Source: Lachnospiraceae bacterium (GTDB lineage Bacteria; Bacillota_A; Clostridia; Lachnospirales; Lachnospiraceae). Taken from it: 64,000 nucleotides of DNA. The stretch spans positions 1 to 64,000 of the forward strand of contig JAGAIR010000007.1 in NCBI GenBank assembly GCA_017626435.1, read 5' to 3'. This document shows, one piece after another, positions 27,342 through 36,749 of this stretch (position 1 is its first letter; each line of letters opens with the position of its first letter). The notes below the pieces were generated by a model. That model worked only from the letters and a program-made list of their open reading frames with translations, was not told the origin of the DNA and searched no databases. The translations under genes and the position numbers were made by a program.

Positions 27342-28454
27342 ATGGCAAGTTTATCATTAAAAAACATTGGTAAGACATATCCAAACGGATTTGTTGCAGT
27401 TAAGAATTTTAATCTTGACATCGCAGACAAGGAATTTATTATTTTCGTAGGACCATCTGGATGTGGTAAGTCTACTACACTCCGTATGATCGCAGGTCTG
27501 GAGGAAATCACCTCTGGAGAGTTATGGATTGGCAACACATTAGTAAATGACATTGAGCCAAAGGACAGAGATATCGCAATGGTATTCCAGAACTACGCTT
27601 TGTATCCACATATGTCAGTATATGATAACATGGCATTTGGACTGAAATTAAGAAAAACACCAAAGGATAAGGTTGACAAGCTGGTTCACGAGGCAGCAAA
27701 GATTCTTGATATTGAGCATCTGTTAGACCGTAAGCCAAAGGCTTTGTCTGGTGGTCAGAGACAGCGTGTGGCAATGGGTCGTGCAATCGTTCGTAATCCT
27801 AAGGTATTCCTGATGGATGAGCCTTTATCAAATCTGGATGCAAAGCTTCGTGTACAGATGCGTATCGAGATTTCTAAACTGCATCAGAGACTGGAATCTA
27901 CTATCATCTATGTAACACATGATCAGACAGAGGCTTTGACACTGGGTACCCGTATCGTAGTTATGAAGGATGGTATCATGCAGCAGGTTGCTACACCAAT
28001 TGATCTGTATACAAAGCCATGTAACTTATTCGTTGCTGGATTTATTGGTTCTCCTCAGATGAACTTCATCGATTGTAAGGTTGTGAAGGATGAAGAGGGT
28101 GTTAAGCTCGCATTTGGTTCATATGCTGTTAAGCTTCCAGAAGGAAAAGCTGAGAAGCTGGTAGAAGGCGGATACATAGATAAAGAGGTTGTTATGGGTG
28201 TTCGTCCAGAGGATATCAAGGATGAAGAAATCTTTGTTAGTAATGGTGGCAGCAATGTATTAGATGCTACTGTTAAGGTATATGAAATGCTCGGTGCAGA
28301 AGTATTCTTATACTTCAATGTAGAGGGACATGATATTACTGTTCGTGTTAATCCTCGTACAACTGCTCGTCCTGGAGATACCATTAAGATTGCTCTGGAT
28401 ACCAGCAAGATTCATATTTTTGATAAAGATACCGAGAGAACGATCACAAACTAA
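27342..28454 (+). CDS. ugpC: Carbohydrate ABC transporter ATP-binding protein (UgpC/MsmX type)
   Basis: The 370-residue ATPase has Walker A GPSGCGKST (near residue 38), the signature LSGGQRQRVAMGRAI, Walker B VFLMDEPLSNLDAK, and the His loop THDQTEAL. The C-terminal third is the MalK-type OB-fold regulatory domain. UgpC/MsmX proteins energise several carbohydrate importers at once and are often encoded alone; here no permease gene is adjacent, which fits a shared multitask ATPase. AGGAGG precedes the ATG. A strong terminator follows. Confidence 0.93.
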   Translation: MASLSLKNIGKTYPNGFVAVKNFNLDIADKEFIIFVGPSGCGKSTTLRMIAGLEEITSGELWIGNTLVNDIEPKDRDIAMVFQNYALYPHMSVYDNMAFGLKLRKTPKDKVDKLVHEAAKILDIEHLLDRKPKALSGGQRQRVAMGRAIVRNPKVFLMDEPLSNLDAKLRVQMRIEISKLHQRLESTIIYVTHDQTEALTLGTRIVVMKDGIMQQVATPIDLYTKPCNLFVAGFIGSPQMNFIDCKVVKDEEGVKLAFGSYAVKLPEGKAEKLVEGGYIDKEVVMGVRPEDIKDEEIFVSNGGSNVLDATVKVYEMLGAEVFLYFNVEGHDITVRVNPRTTARPGDTIKIALDTSKIHIFDKDTERTITN

Positions 28455-28501
28455 TCAAGTTGATCATCGTATATTCCAGAAAAAGGGAAAGTATGACATT
28501 G

Positions 28502-28532
28502 AAAGAGCTGTCACTATGTGGCAGCTCTTTTT
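28502..28532 (+). terminator. Terminator after ugpC
   Basis: AAAGAGCTGTCAC and GTGGCAGCTCTTT form a 13-bp stem with a three-base loop and a T-run. Confidence 0.9.
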
Positions 28533-28742
28533 GCATCTTGAGAAAGATACGAAATAAATGGAATAAAAAAGTATTTTGTGAAAATGCTACAACAAAGAGA
28601 GAATATCTATTGTTATTTATAGATAAACTGCTTGAAGGGCTATTTACTTTTGTGCAAAATGATGATAGAATAAAAAATAGGTAAACTGGCTCAATATAGC
28701 ATGAATTGGGGATTACGTGAATAGAGAAGTTGGAGGGATTGT

Positions 28743-29831
28743 ATGATTTCAAATCAGGTACTGCAGACTACGATTGATGGCTTAAAAAATATCACCCGTA
28801 TTGATATTTGTGTGATGGATACAGAGGGGAAGGCTTTAGCCACCACCATTAACAATGTGGAGGAATATGAAGAAGCTGTTATGGCGTTTGTAGATTCTCC
28901 GGCAGATAGCCAGGTGCTTCAGGGATATCAGTTTTTTAAGGTGTTCGATGAGCATCAGCTGGAATATGTGATTCTGGCACGGGGTGACAGTGATGATGTA
29001 TATATGGTGGGCAAGCTTGCGGCTTTCCAGATACAGAATTTGTTAGTTGCATATAAAGAAAGATATGACAAGGACAATTTCATAAAAAATCTTCTATTGG
29101 ATAATCTTTTGCTGGTTGATATCTATAACCGTGCGAAGAAGCTCCATATTGATACTTCTGTCCGTCGGCTGGTGTTTTTGATCGAAACGAAAAACGAAAA
29201 AGATACCAATGCACTGGAGACCGTGAAGGGATTGTTTGCAAATAAGACCAGGGATTTTATTACACAGGTAGATGAGAAAAATATCATTCTGGTGAAAGAA
29301 GTAAAACAAAATGAAACCTATGAGGATATGGATAAAACGGCGAAGGTCATTCTTGATATGCTGAATACAGAGGCAATGACAATGGTGCATGTGGCATATG
29401 GCACGATAGTCAATGAGATCAAGGATGTATCCCGTTCCTATAAAGAAGCTAAGATGGCACTGGATGTTGGAAAGATATTCTACAGTGATCGGAATGTGGT
29501 GGCTTACAGCAGCCTGGGAATCGGACGATTGATCTATCAGTTACCGATGCCGCTTTGCAAGATGTTCATCAAAGAGATTTTTGGTGAGAAATCACCAGAT
29601 GATTTTGATGATGAAACGATTTCTACGATCAATAAATTCTTTGAAAATAGTCTGAATGTATCTGAAACATCCAGACAGTTATATATTCATCGAAATACAC
29701 TGGTGTACCGGCTGGATAAATTACAGAAGAGTACCAATTTGGATTTGCGCGTGTTTGAAGATGCAATTACCTTCAAGATTGCATTGATGGTAGTAAAATA
29801 TATGAAATATATGGAAACATTTGAGTATTAG
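28743..29831 (+). CDS. PucR/CdaR-type transcriptional regulator
   Basis: The 362-residue protein has an N-terminal sensor region of about 100 residues, a GGDEF-like CdaR domain (about 130-250) and a C-terminal PucR helix-turn-helix (SETSRQLYIHRNTLVYRLDK near residue 306). CdaR-like proteins sense sugar acids, but the N-terminal domain here is not the standard diacid-binding one. It lies between ugpC and the ftsEX operon; a role in carbohydrate uptake through ugpC is possible but only inferred. GGAGGGATT precedes the ATG. Confidence 0.85.
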   Translation: MISNQVLQTTIDGLKNITRIDICVMDTEGKALATTINNVEEYEEAVMAFVDSPADSQVLQGYQFFKVFDEHQLEYVILARGDSDDVYMVGKLAAFQIQNLLVAYKERYDKDNFIKNLLLDNLLLVDIYNRAKKLHIDTSVRRLVFLIETKNEKDTNALETVKGLFANKTRDFITQVDEKNIILVKEVKQNETYEDMDKTAKVILDMLNTEAMTMVHVAYGTIVNEIKDVSRSYKEAKMALDVGKIFYSDRNVVAYSSLGIGRLIYQLPMPLCKMFIKEIFGEKSPDDFDDETISTINKFFENSLNVSETSRQLYIHRNTLVYRLDKLQKSTNLDLRVFEDAITFKIALMVVKYMKYMETFEY

Positions 29832-29848
29832 GAATGTAACGATGACAT

Positions 29849-29892
29849 GAGCGTGGATTGACCGGAAGGTGCAGTTCACGCTCGTGGTTTTT
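29849..29892 (+). terminator. Probable terminator after the PucR/CdaR-type gene
   Basis: GAGCGTG (29849-29855) pairs with CACGCTC (29877-29883), with a short T-run four bases later. It is a modest hairpin. Confidence 0.45.
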
Positions 29893-30012
29893 CTTGTGGA
29901 TGACATATAACTGACATAATGCCAGAGGATAATTAAAATATGTTTCTCTGAAGAAAATACGATTGCACAGGGGGAACAGTTGGGAATTGTCTCAACAGAA
30001 TGGAGGAAGAGG

Positions 30013-30720
30013 ATGATAGAAAACGATACAGATGCAATGATTCACCTTCAGAATGTGAATATGATATACCCGACAGGAACAGTTGCATTAAAGGACTGTT
30101 CCCTTGAAATTGCGAAGGGGGAGTTTGCATTTATTGTAGGAAGCAGCGGTTCTGGAAAGTCTACTTTGATCAAGACGCTGTTGGGAGAGATACAGGTCAG
30201 TTCCGGGCGGGTGAAGGTAGCTGGCAAGGATCTGGCAAATATGACCAGACGGGAGCTGCCTTATTATAGAAGGAAACTGGGTGTTGTATTTCAGGAGTTC
30301 CGGCTTCTGGACGAAATGAATGTATTTGAAAATGTGGTCCTGGCACAGCGCGTGGTTGGTGTGTCCAGCAGAGAACGCCGCAGGAAGAATGCACTGGCAA
30401 TGATAGAGATGGTGGGACTGATGAAAAAGCTGAAGGCATACCCGAATGAATTATCAGGAGGAGAACAGCAGCGGGTAGCCATAGCCAGGGCAATGGTAAA
30501 TAAACCATCTATTCTTTTGGCAGATGAGCCTACAGGCAATCTGGATCCAGAAAATTCCTGGGAGATCATGAATCTGCTGAAGGAGGTTCATCAGCTGGGA
30601 ACGACTGTGCTGGTTGTGAGCCATAATGAGGATATTGTCAATAAGATGCAGAAGAGGGTGATTACCCTGCAGCAAGGGCAGATTATCAGTGATGAACAGC
30701 AGGGAGGGTATGTGCAGTGA
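30013..30720 (+). CDS. ftsE: Cell-division ABC transporter ATP-binding protein FtsE
   Basis: The 235-residue ATPase has Walker [10 protein letters not shown], signature [15 protein letters not shown], Walker [15 protein letters not shown] and the FtsE-type Q-loop [16 protein letters not shown]. FtsE with FtsX controls peptidoglycan hydrolases at the septum. The frame is open from 29980, but ATG 30013 follows GGAGGA five bases upstream. It overlaps ftsX by four bases. The operon continues with an M23 hydrolase-type protein and an S41 protease. Confidence 0.94.
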   Translation: MIENDTDAMIHLQNVNMIYPTGTVALKDCSLEIAKGEFAFIVGSSGSGKSTLIKTLLGEIQVSSGRVKVAGKDLANMTRRELPYYRRKLGVVFQEFRLLDEMNVFENVVLAQRVVGVSSRERRRKNALAMIEMVGLMKKLKAYPNELSGGEQQRVAIARAMVNKPSILLADEPTGNLDPENSWEIMNLLKEVHQLGTTVLVVSHNEDIVNKMQKRVITLQQGQIISDEQQGGYVQ

Positions 30721-31619
30721 GTACATTATGGTATGGATTAAAACAGGGAGTTAAGAGTATTATTCAGAATAAAATGTTTTCACTGGCGGCAATAGGCACT
30801 ATTACAGCCTGTCTGTTTCTGCTGGGAGTGTTTTATGCATTATTCAGTAATTTTCAGCATATGGTTTATCATGCAGAAAGCACAGTAGGCATCATTGTGT
30901 TTTTTGATGAGAATGTGACAAGGGCACAGATTGATGGCATTGGTCAGCAGATATCATCCTGTAAGGCAGTGGAGAAGGTAGAATATGTTTCTGCTGCTGA
31001 AGCATGGGAGCGTTTTAAAAATGAAATGCTGGAAGGAAACCAGGATCTGGCATCTGCATTTGGCGAGGATAATCCGCTGGAACATTCCTCCTCCTATGAG
31101 GTATATCTAAACGATGTATCCCAACAGACAGAGCTGGTAAACTATATCCGGTCTCTGGATGGAGTACGAAAGGTAAACGGTTCCGCAGATACTGCGGCAA
31201 GCCTGAATAGTTTTAATATGCTGGTTGCATATGTATCAATTACGATCATTGTGCTTTTGATTCTGGTATCTGTTTTTTTGATCAATTCAGCAGTGGCGAT
31301 GGGTATCAATGTGCGTAAAGATGAAATTGCTATCATGAAATTTATCGGTGCTACCGATTTATTTGTCAGACTTCCTTTTATTGTGGAAGGTATTGTTATG
31401 GGACTGATCGGAGCAGCCATCCCCCTTTGTTTGTTACGTGTTATGTATGATAGGGTGATTTCATTTATCGTTACACATTTTTCCACATTGTCCGAATGGC
31501 TGGCATTTGTCAGTACCAGAGAGGAATTTGCAGTATTGGTTCCTTTGTCCCTGGGAGTCGGAGTGGGCATTGGAGTATTGGGAAGTACGATGTCTGTACG
31601 TAAGCATTTGCATGTATAA
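30717..31619 (+). CDS. ftsX: Cell-division membrane protein FtsX
   Basis: The 300-residue protein has the FtsX plan: a cytoplasmic start, one transmembrane helix (about 22-44), an extracellular loop (about 50-165), then three transmembrane helices in the FtsX domain. The motifs EVYLNDVS, INSAVAMGINVRKDEIAIMKFIGAT and TREEFAVLVPLSLGVGVGIG are typical. The GTG start overlaps the ftsE TGA (GTGA), a sign of translational coupling. FtsX transmits FtsE's ATPase state to extracellular hydrolases, here probably the next gene product. Confidence 0.94.
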   Translation: MSTLWYGLKQGVKSIIQNKMFSLAAIGTITACLFLLGVFYALFSNFQHMVYHAESTVGIIVFFDENVTRAQIDGIGQQISSCKAVEKVEYVSAAEAWERFKNEMLEGNQDLASAFGEDNPLEHSSSYEVYLNDVSQQTELVNYIRSLDGVRKVNGSADTAASLNSFNMLVAYVSITIIVLLILVSVFLINSAVAMGINVRKDEIAIMKFIGATDLFVRLPFIVEGIVMGLIGAAIPLCLLRVMYDRVISFIVTHFSTLSEWLAFVSTREEFAVLVPLSLGVGVGIGVLGSTMSVRKHLHV

Positions 31620-31621
31620 GC

Positions 31622-32932
31622 ATGAAAGGTACGGTTGTTAGTATGAAAAGATGGAAGATAATAACAGGAATGTGGCTGACAGGAGCTCTGGTCATTGGAA
31701 TGGGGCAGATGAAAACACTCTCCAATGACCTGAAGAATCCGGCATCTTACCAGGTGCATGCTGCTAATGAAACCACGGAGGCACCACAAAATTCTCCCGG
31801 GGCTTCCTCAGATTTACAGAGTCAGATCGATGCTGCTCAGAAAAAGCAGGAGCAGTTAAAAAACCAACAGTCAAAGTTGGAAAAAGAGATTGACCATATT
31901 CAAAATGCGGCTGGTGATGTGAAAAAATATATTAAGTCACTGGATCAGCAGTTAAATAATCTGACTGTCAGTATAGAGACAAATGAAAATGAGATTGCTG
32001 ATATGGAGGATCAGGTAGAGGCTGTGAACCAGGAACTGGAACTGGCACAGGAGAGGCAGAAGACGCAGTATGAAAGTATGAAGCTGCGGATTAAATACAT
32101 GTATGAAAATTCGGATAATAATTATCTGCAGTATCTTTTGGAATCCAGAAGCCTGGCAGATTTATTTAGCCGGGAGGAATACATAGAGAAGATTACCAGC
32201 TATGATAAGAATCTGCTGTTGCAATATCAGTCTGTATTGAATGAAGTGTCAGTGGCGCAGATGAAGGCGCAGAGTAAGCTGAAAGAGATGGAAGCCACCA
32301 GAGAGGCATTGCGGTATCAGAAGAAGACCGTTAAAAGGCTGATTCGGGAAAAAAACCGGCAGGTAAAAATTTACAAGGGTCAGATACAGGACAGCCAGCA
32401 GGATGTCAGTGATTATGCGCAGCAGATTGCCAGTCAGGAAGAAGAAATCGAAGCTCTGCTGCAGAAACAGAGAGATAAGATTGCTGCCCAGGAAAGCCAG
32501 GGTGGAAATGATGAAAAACAAGTGGTACCCACTACAGGAGATTATGCATGGCCATTGACAACCAGTGGCCGTATTACATCCTCCTTTGGCTACCGTTCTG
32601 CTCCGACAGCAGGTGCAAGCAGTTACCATAAGGGTGTGGATATTGCTGTCAGCGTTGGCACCTCTGTATTGGCAACGAAGGATGGAAAGGTAGTCACAGC
32701 AACTTATTCTTCTTCTGCTGGGAATTATGTTGCAATCTATCATGGAAATGGGACATACTCTTATTATATGCATTGTTCCAGTTTATCTGTTTCGGCGGGA
32801 GACAGGGTGAAAAAGGGACAGGTGATTGCCAAGTCAGGTTCTACCGGAATATCAACAGGTCCTCATCTTCACTTTGCTATCTATAAAAACGGAACATATG
32901 TGAATCCGATGTATTATGTATCACAGCCGTAA
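31622..32932 (+). CDS. M23 metallopeptidase with coiled coil (EnvC/PcsB-like hydrolase or activator)
   Basis: The 436-residue exported protein has a signal peptide (about residues 8-27), long coiled coils (about 60-285), and a C-terminal LytM/M23 domain (about 305-436). The domain keeps the metal ligands: H and D in SSYHKGVDIAVS, and HLHF near the end. Hence it could cut peptidoglycan cross-bridges rather than being only an EnvC-type activator. It starts 2 bases after ftsX, and such coiled-coil M23 proteins are the known partners of FtsEX. A second ATG at 31643 is an alternative start; neither has a strong ribosome site. Confidence 0.9.
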   Translation: MKGTVVSMKRWKIITGMWLTGALVIGMGQMKTLSNDLKNPASYQVHAANETTEAPQNSPGASSDLQSQIDAAQKKQEQLKNQQSKLEKEIDHIQNAAGDVKKYIKSLDQQLNNLTVSIETNENEIADMEDQVEAVNQELELAQERQKTQYESMKLRIKYMYENSDNNYLQYLLESRSLADLFSREEYIEKITSYDKNLLLQYQSVLNEVSVAQMKAQSKLKEMEATREALRYQKKTVKRLIREKNRQVKIYKGQIQDSQQDVSDYAQQIASQEEEIEALLQKQRDKIAAQESQGGNDEKQVVPTTGDYAWPLTTSGRITSSFGYRSAPTAGASSYHKGVDIAVSVGTSVLATKDGKVVTATYSSSAGNYVAIYHGNGTYSYYMHCSSLSVSAGDRVKKGQVIAKSGSTGISTGPHLHFAIYKNGTYVNPMYYVSQP

Positions 32933-32963
32933 TATATTGCTGTGGATGAAAAAAGGAGACGGA

Positions 32964-32999
32964 ATGACGCTCTTTGTGAAGGGAAAAGATGCGATATGA
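32964..32999 (+). CDS. Eleven-codon leader ORF coupled to the S41 protease gene
   Basis: An ATG at 32964 sits five bases after a perfect AAAAGGAG site. It encodes MTLFVKGKDAI and then stops at TGA 32997-32999, which overlaps the ATG of the protease (ATGA). The protease's own start lacks a well-placed ribosome site. The reading is direct; a role in translational coupling is inferred. Confidence 0.5.
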   Translation: MTLFVKGKDAI

Positions 33000-34210
33000 A
33001 TGACAAAAAATTTTGGAAAGGGTTTGGGACGGGATTATTAACATTTACAACCTGCCTGCTTTTGTTGATATTGGGAACTACTTTGACAGGAGCAGTAGAT
33101 TGGCGGCAGGTCCTGCCTGGTACAAAAGGAAGTGTGCTGGGGGCAGGGATGGAACGCAAAATCCGTGAGATTCAAGCATATGTGGATATTTATTATCTGG
33201 ATGATGTTGATCAGAAAGAAATGGAGGATTCTATCTGTAACGGTATTTTGGAGGGTCTTGGTGACAAGTACGCAGCATATTATAATGAAGAGGCATATGA
33301 GGAGCTGACAGAGAAAACGTCTGGGAATTATTGCGGAATCGGTGCATATGTCAGCCAGAACGCCACTACAGGAGCGATTACTATCATACAGCCAATCGAG
33401 GGAAGTCCGGCAAAAAAAGCGGGATTACAGTCAGGGGATATTATATCCAGAGTGGACAATAAGGATATATCAGGAAAAGATTTATCTGAGGTAGTCAGTC
33501 TGATGAAGGGGGAACCGGGGACTAAGGTGAAACTTCAAATTGTCAGAGCAGATGAAAAGAAGCCATTGGATGTGACAATTATCAGAGCGGAAATTGAGTC
33601 GGAGACAGTGAAGTATCAGATGCTGGATGGCAAGATTGGTTATATCGGGGTCAGTGCCTTTGAAGAGGTAACGAAAGAGCAGTTCCGGGGGGCTTTGGAT
33701 GATCTGGAGAGCCGTGGACAGAAGTCCTTGATTATCGATCTGCGTGATAACGGAGGTGGTCTGCTGGCAACTGCGGTCGATATGCTGGATCGGATGCTGC
33801 CAGAGGGTGTCGTGGTTTATACAAAGAATAAAAGCGGAGAAAAAGAGGAGTATTATTCGGATGGGAAAGAAAGCTTTGACAAACCGGTGGCAATCCTGGT
33901 AAATGAAAATTCTGCCAGTGCATCAGAGGTATTTTCCGGTGCAATGCAAGATTATGAAAAGGCTGCCCTGGTAGGTACCACTACTTTTGGAAAAGGAATC
34001 GTACAGAGTGTTTTTGATCTGAGTGACGGTACAGCCATTAAGCTGACTACATCAGAATATTATACGCCAAAGGGACGTAATATCCATGGAACCGGTCTGG
34101 AGCCAGATGTCAGGGTAGAGCTTAATGATAAGCTCATAAAACAGACAAAGAGTGGTCTGGTTATGGATAATCAGTTATACAGTGCAATGAAATATTTAAA
34201 GAAAAAATAG
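32996..34210 (+). CDS. S41 family C-terminal processing peptidase (CtpA/CtpB)
   Basis: The 404-residue serine protease has one N-terminal transmembrane segment (about 12-34), a PDZ domain (about 105-185, PAKKAGLQSGDIISRVD) and the S41 catalytic core: SLIIDLRDNGGG, the nucleophile Ser in LVNENSASASEVFSGAM, and Lys in TTFGKGIVQSV. It cuts extracytoplasmic substrates such as cell-wall enzymes or sporulation signals. It is the last gene of the ftsEX operon. A longer frame from GTG 32942 exists, but MNDKKFWKG is the typical cytoplasmic start of the family. Confidence 0.92.
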   Translation: MNDKKFWKGFGTGLLTFTTCLLLLILGTTLTGAVDWRQVLPGTKGSVLGAGMERKIREIQAYVDIYYLDDVDQKEMEDSICNGILEGLGDKYAAYYNEEAYEELTEKTSGNYCGIGAYVSQNATTGAITIIQPIEGSPAKKAGLQSGDIISRVDNKDISGKDLSEVVSLMKGEPGTKVKLQIVRADEKKPLDVTIIRAEIESETVKYQMLDGKIGYIGVSAFEEVTKEQFRGALDDLESRGQKSLIIDLRDNGGGLLATAVDMLDRMLPEGVVVYTKNKSGEKEEYYSDGKESFDKPVAILVNENSASASEVFSGAMQDYEKAALVGTTTFGKGIVQSVFDLSDGTAIKLTTSEYYTPKGRNIHGTGLEPDVRVELNDKLIKQTKSGLVMDNQLYSAMKYLKKK

Positions 34211-34216
34211 TTGTAA

Positions 34217-34252
34217 GGGAGACACGCCGTAAGGGAGCTGTCTCCTTTTTTC
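34217..34252 (+). terminator. Terminator of the ftsEX-M23-S41 operon
   Basis: GGAGACA (34218-34224) pairs with TGTCTCC (34239-34245), followed by six T residues. Confidence 0.85.
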
Positions 34253-34395
34253 TTTGTGATGTGGGGAGAAGAAGAAATGCTTCTTTTTTTGGGGGGTATC
34301 ATTTCTGAAAGTAGTGGAAATTGTTGAAGAAATGATAAATTTGATATATCATATAGAAGGAGTATTTATTGGAAAATAAAAAACAGGAGGTTACT

Positions 34396-34992
34396 ATGGA
34401 AGAAGAATTTAAACAGGGAACACAATCCGTGTCACAGTCTGATGGCTGGACTCGGAACACAACAAATGAAATGGGAGCAACCCAGGATGTCTATACCGGA
34501 CAGGCTGGTGATGAGGGAATGCAGGACTCATATGGATCTTATGATACAAATCCAGCTGGAAATGTTGCAGAGAAACCGGTGAATATGATAACTGGAATCG
34601 TTGGTGCATTTTTAGGGGTATTGATTGGTGTGGTATTATGGGTGCTGATTTATCAGATGGGTTATATTGCAGGTATTGCAGGTGTTGTGATGATGGTCTG
34701 TGCCTTTAAGGGATTTGAATTGCTGGGAGGCAGAGTCAACCTGCCGGGAGCTGTGATTTGTGTTATTATGGTTTTGGCAGCCGTTTATTTTTCACACAAT
34801 ATCGCCATGGCAGTGAGCATTATGCAGGAACTTGACGGATATTCCTTTGGAACTGCATATCAGTCTATTCCTTTTTTCAGAGATATGTCTTCTGATTTTG
34901 ATACAGCATACATAAGAGATCTGGCAGTGGGATATGCGCTGACTCTGGTTGCCATTATTCCGTCTATTAAAAATATGCTTAAGAGAAAATAG
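34396..34992 (+). CDS. Membrane protein of unknown function
   Basis: The 198-residue protein begins with about 70 polar, Gln/Gly/Asp-rich residues without a signal peptide. Three to four hydrophobic helices follow (about 75-100, 100-120, 130-150 and 175-195), containing IAGIAGVVMMVCAFKGFELLGG. AGGAGG precedes the ATG at 34396; an upstream in-frame TTG at 34369 is less likely. I recognise no known family. It stands alone between the division operon and the PadR locus. Confidence 0.65.
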   Translation: MEEEFKQGTQSVSQSDGWTRNTTNEMGATQDVYTGQAGDEGMQDSYGSYDTNPAGNVAEKPVNMITGIVGAFLGVLIGVVLWVLIYQMGYIAGIAGVVMMVCAFKGFELLGGRVNLPGAVICVIMVLAAVYFSHNIAMAVSIMQELDGYSFGTAYQSIPFFRDMSSDFDTAYIRDLAVGYALTLVAIIPSIKNMLKRK

Positions 34993-35061
34993 TGGAGATA
35001 AGTGTTTGTAGATTCAGAAACAAAGATTTAGATTGGGAATTGATAAAATAAGATGTAAAAA

Positions 35062-35133
35062 ATAGCATGACTACTTGACAATACAAAGTAGTCATGCTAT
35101 TTTTGTGTTACACTACTTGATAATACAAAGTAG
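35062..35133 (+). promoter_or_regulatory. Two PadR-type operators with promoter elements
   Basis: ACTACTTGACAATACAAAGTAGT (35070-35092) recurs with one substitution at 35112-35133. Each is an interrupted palindrome (ACTACTT...AAGTAGT) that overlaps a TTGACA/TTGATA -35-like element. The first copy lies inside a longer perfect hairpin ending in TTTTT (35062-35104), so it may also act as a terminator for the upstream gene. Autoregulation by the adjacent PadR protein is inferred. Confidence 0.75.
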
Positions 35134-35194
35134 CGTGGTGCTGATGAAGAGGACAGAGTGCCTTTTTAGATTCTGAAACAGAGGTGATATTGCG

Positions 35195-35515
35195 ATGGAA
35201 GATACCCAACTGATGAAAGGGATTCTGGAGGGGTGTGTACTGGGAGTGATCGCAAAGGGGGAGACTTATGGATATGAGATATTATCCCAGCTGGAGCAGT
35301 ATGGATTTGAGGAACTGGGAGAAGGAACACTGTACCCCGTTCTGACCCGGCTCAATAAAAACGGTTCTATCGACTGCAGAAAAGCGAAGTCGCCGCTGGG
35401 ACCGGTGAGGAAATACTATTCTATTACAAAAGAGGGAGAAGCCAGGCTGAAATCATTTAAAGAGAATTACAGGAAGGTAACTGACAGTGCCAACGCCGTA
35501 CTGGGAATAGATTAG
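35195..35515 (+). CDS. PadR family transcriptional regulator
   Basis: The 106-residue winged-helix protein has the PadR plan: GETYGYEILSQL in helix 2, EGTLYPVLTRLNKNGSI covering the recognition helix and wing, and YYSITKEGEARL. PadR repressors bind palindromes such as the two found upstream and often control a neighbouring membrane-protein gene. The downstream gene starts 40 bases later and is probably co-transcribed. GAGGTGAT precedes the ATG. Confidence 0.92.
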   Translation: MEDTQLMKGILEGCVLGVIAKGETYGYEILSQLEQYGFEELGEGTLYPVLTRLNKNGSIDCRKAKSPLGPVRKYYSITKEGEARLKSFKENYRKVTDSANAVLGID

Positions 35516-35555
35516 GCTTTATAAAAAGGATAGAACAGCCATGAAAGGAGATTTT

Positions 35556-36638
35556 ATGGGGATTATAAATTATGTCATACTAAAAGAAGAATTAGAGGGA
35601 GAATATAAACAGGTATTTGATAAGGTAGAGGTTTATTCCAGTGTCCGGAATATCGATTCAAAGACGGATGAAGAAATGATGATGAATCTGCTGGATATGA
35701 TGCTGACTGCCCAGAAGGAAGGTAAACCGGTAGAGAAGATTGTAGGAAAGGATATTGAGACTTTTTGCAAGCAATATTTCCAGGATTATGACTGGAAGAA
35801 CCGTCTACAAGAGATTCCAAAGAAGATTTACGGGATGATGTGGGTGATTTTTGTCTTATGTCTGATCAATCTATTTGCCAAGATGGGGGAGGAGGGATTT
35901 CATCTATTGACAGCTACTATGGACGTTGCGGCATATTTTGTGGGACTTTTTGGCGGATTTTTCATAATCCTGCTGAATTGTCTGGTACGTCCGTTTTTGT
36001 TTCGGTGGAAGCGTTTGTCTTCTGTTATGTATAGCTGGCTGGTTATCATTGTATTTCTGGTACTGATTGCTGGCGGGTTTTTTCTGCTTGAAGATAGAGA
36101 ACTGAATGTTCATTTATTTCCGCTGGCTCTTCTTTCTGGTTTTTATGTATTTTTCTATATTATAATTCGTGCCATATTGCGGTATCAGAGTTATGGATCT
36201 GTCCGAAAACCAAAAGAACCTTTTGAGCAGTCTATGGGGGAGAGTCTGATGGAACGTGTAGAACAACAGATGCCACTGGAACTGGTAAAGAGATATGAAA
36301 AAAAGAACAGGCGGCTTACACGGCAGGGAAAAGAGCCAGTGACACCGCAAGATTATACGGAGAAACTGCGAAAGGAATCCATAGCAACATTAAAGCTGGA
36401 TCAGGGAATTATGATCGTGATCATTTTATTCTGTGTGGGGATGGGGACATTTGAGTGTATTCATAGTGACGTAATAAATGGAGTGATACTGGGAAGTATA
36501 CTATTGCTCTGTGAGATACCTGTCATAATGTTCCTGTGTTTTCTTAACCGTGGTATGAAGACACGGCTGGATATTCTAAAGAAATGTGAGAAGCAGGGTA
36601 TTACGATCCTGGAATATGCAGGGGAGACATCTATGTAG
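35556..36638 (+). CDS. PadR-associated multi-pass membrane protein
   Basis: The 360-residue protein has a soluble N-terminal domain of about 95 residues containing LLDMMLTAQKEGKPVEKIVG, which resembles the helical domain found in membrane proteins coupled to PadR (DUF1700/HAAS-like; not certain). About eight hydrophobic helices follow in two groups, with a charged stretch between (about 205-280). AAAGGAGA precedes ATG 35556, so the earlier ATG at 35541 is not used. It could be an envelope-stress or drug-response protein; no transporter motif is visible. Confidence 0.7.
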   Translation: MGIINYVILKEELEGEYKQVFDKVEVYSSVRNIDSKTDEEMMMNLLDMMLTAQKEGKPVEKIVGKDIETFCKQYFQDYDWKNRLQEIPKKIYGMMWVIFVLCLINLFAKMGEEGFHLLTATMDVAAYFVGLFGGFFIILLNCLVRPFLFRWKRLSSVMYSWLVIIVFLVLIAGGFFLLEDRELNVHLFPLALLSGFYVFFYIIIRAILRYQSYGSVRKPKEPFEQSMGESLMERVEQQMPLELVKRYEKKNRRLTRQGKEPVTPQDYTEKLRKESIATLKLDQGIMIVIILFCVGMGTFECIHSDVINGVILGSILLLCEIPVIMFLCFLNRGMKTRLDILKKCEKQGITILEYAGETSM

Positions 36639-36749
36639 GGATTATTCAATAATTTCTTTGTTATCAGCCGAATGGTGATATTACAAGAGAGTAACGCAGC
36701 TGTCAGAAGAAACCATGGAAATGGAGGGAAAACAGACAGGAAATCCATC

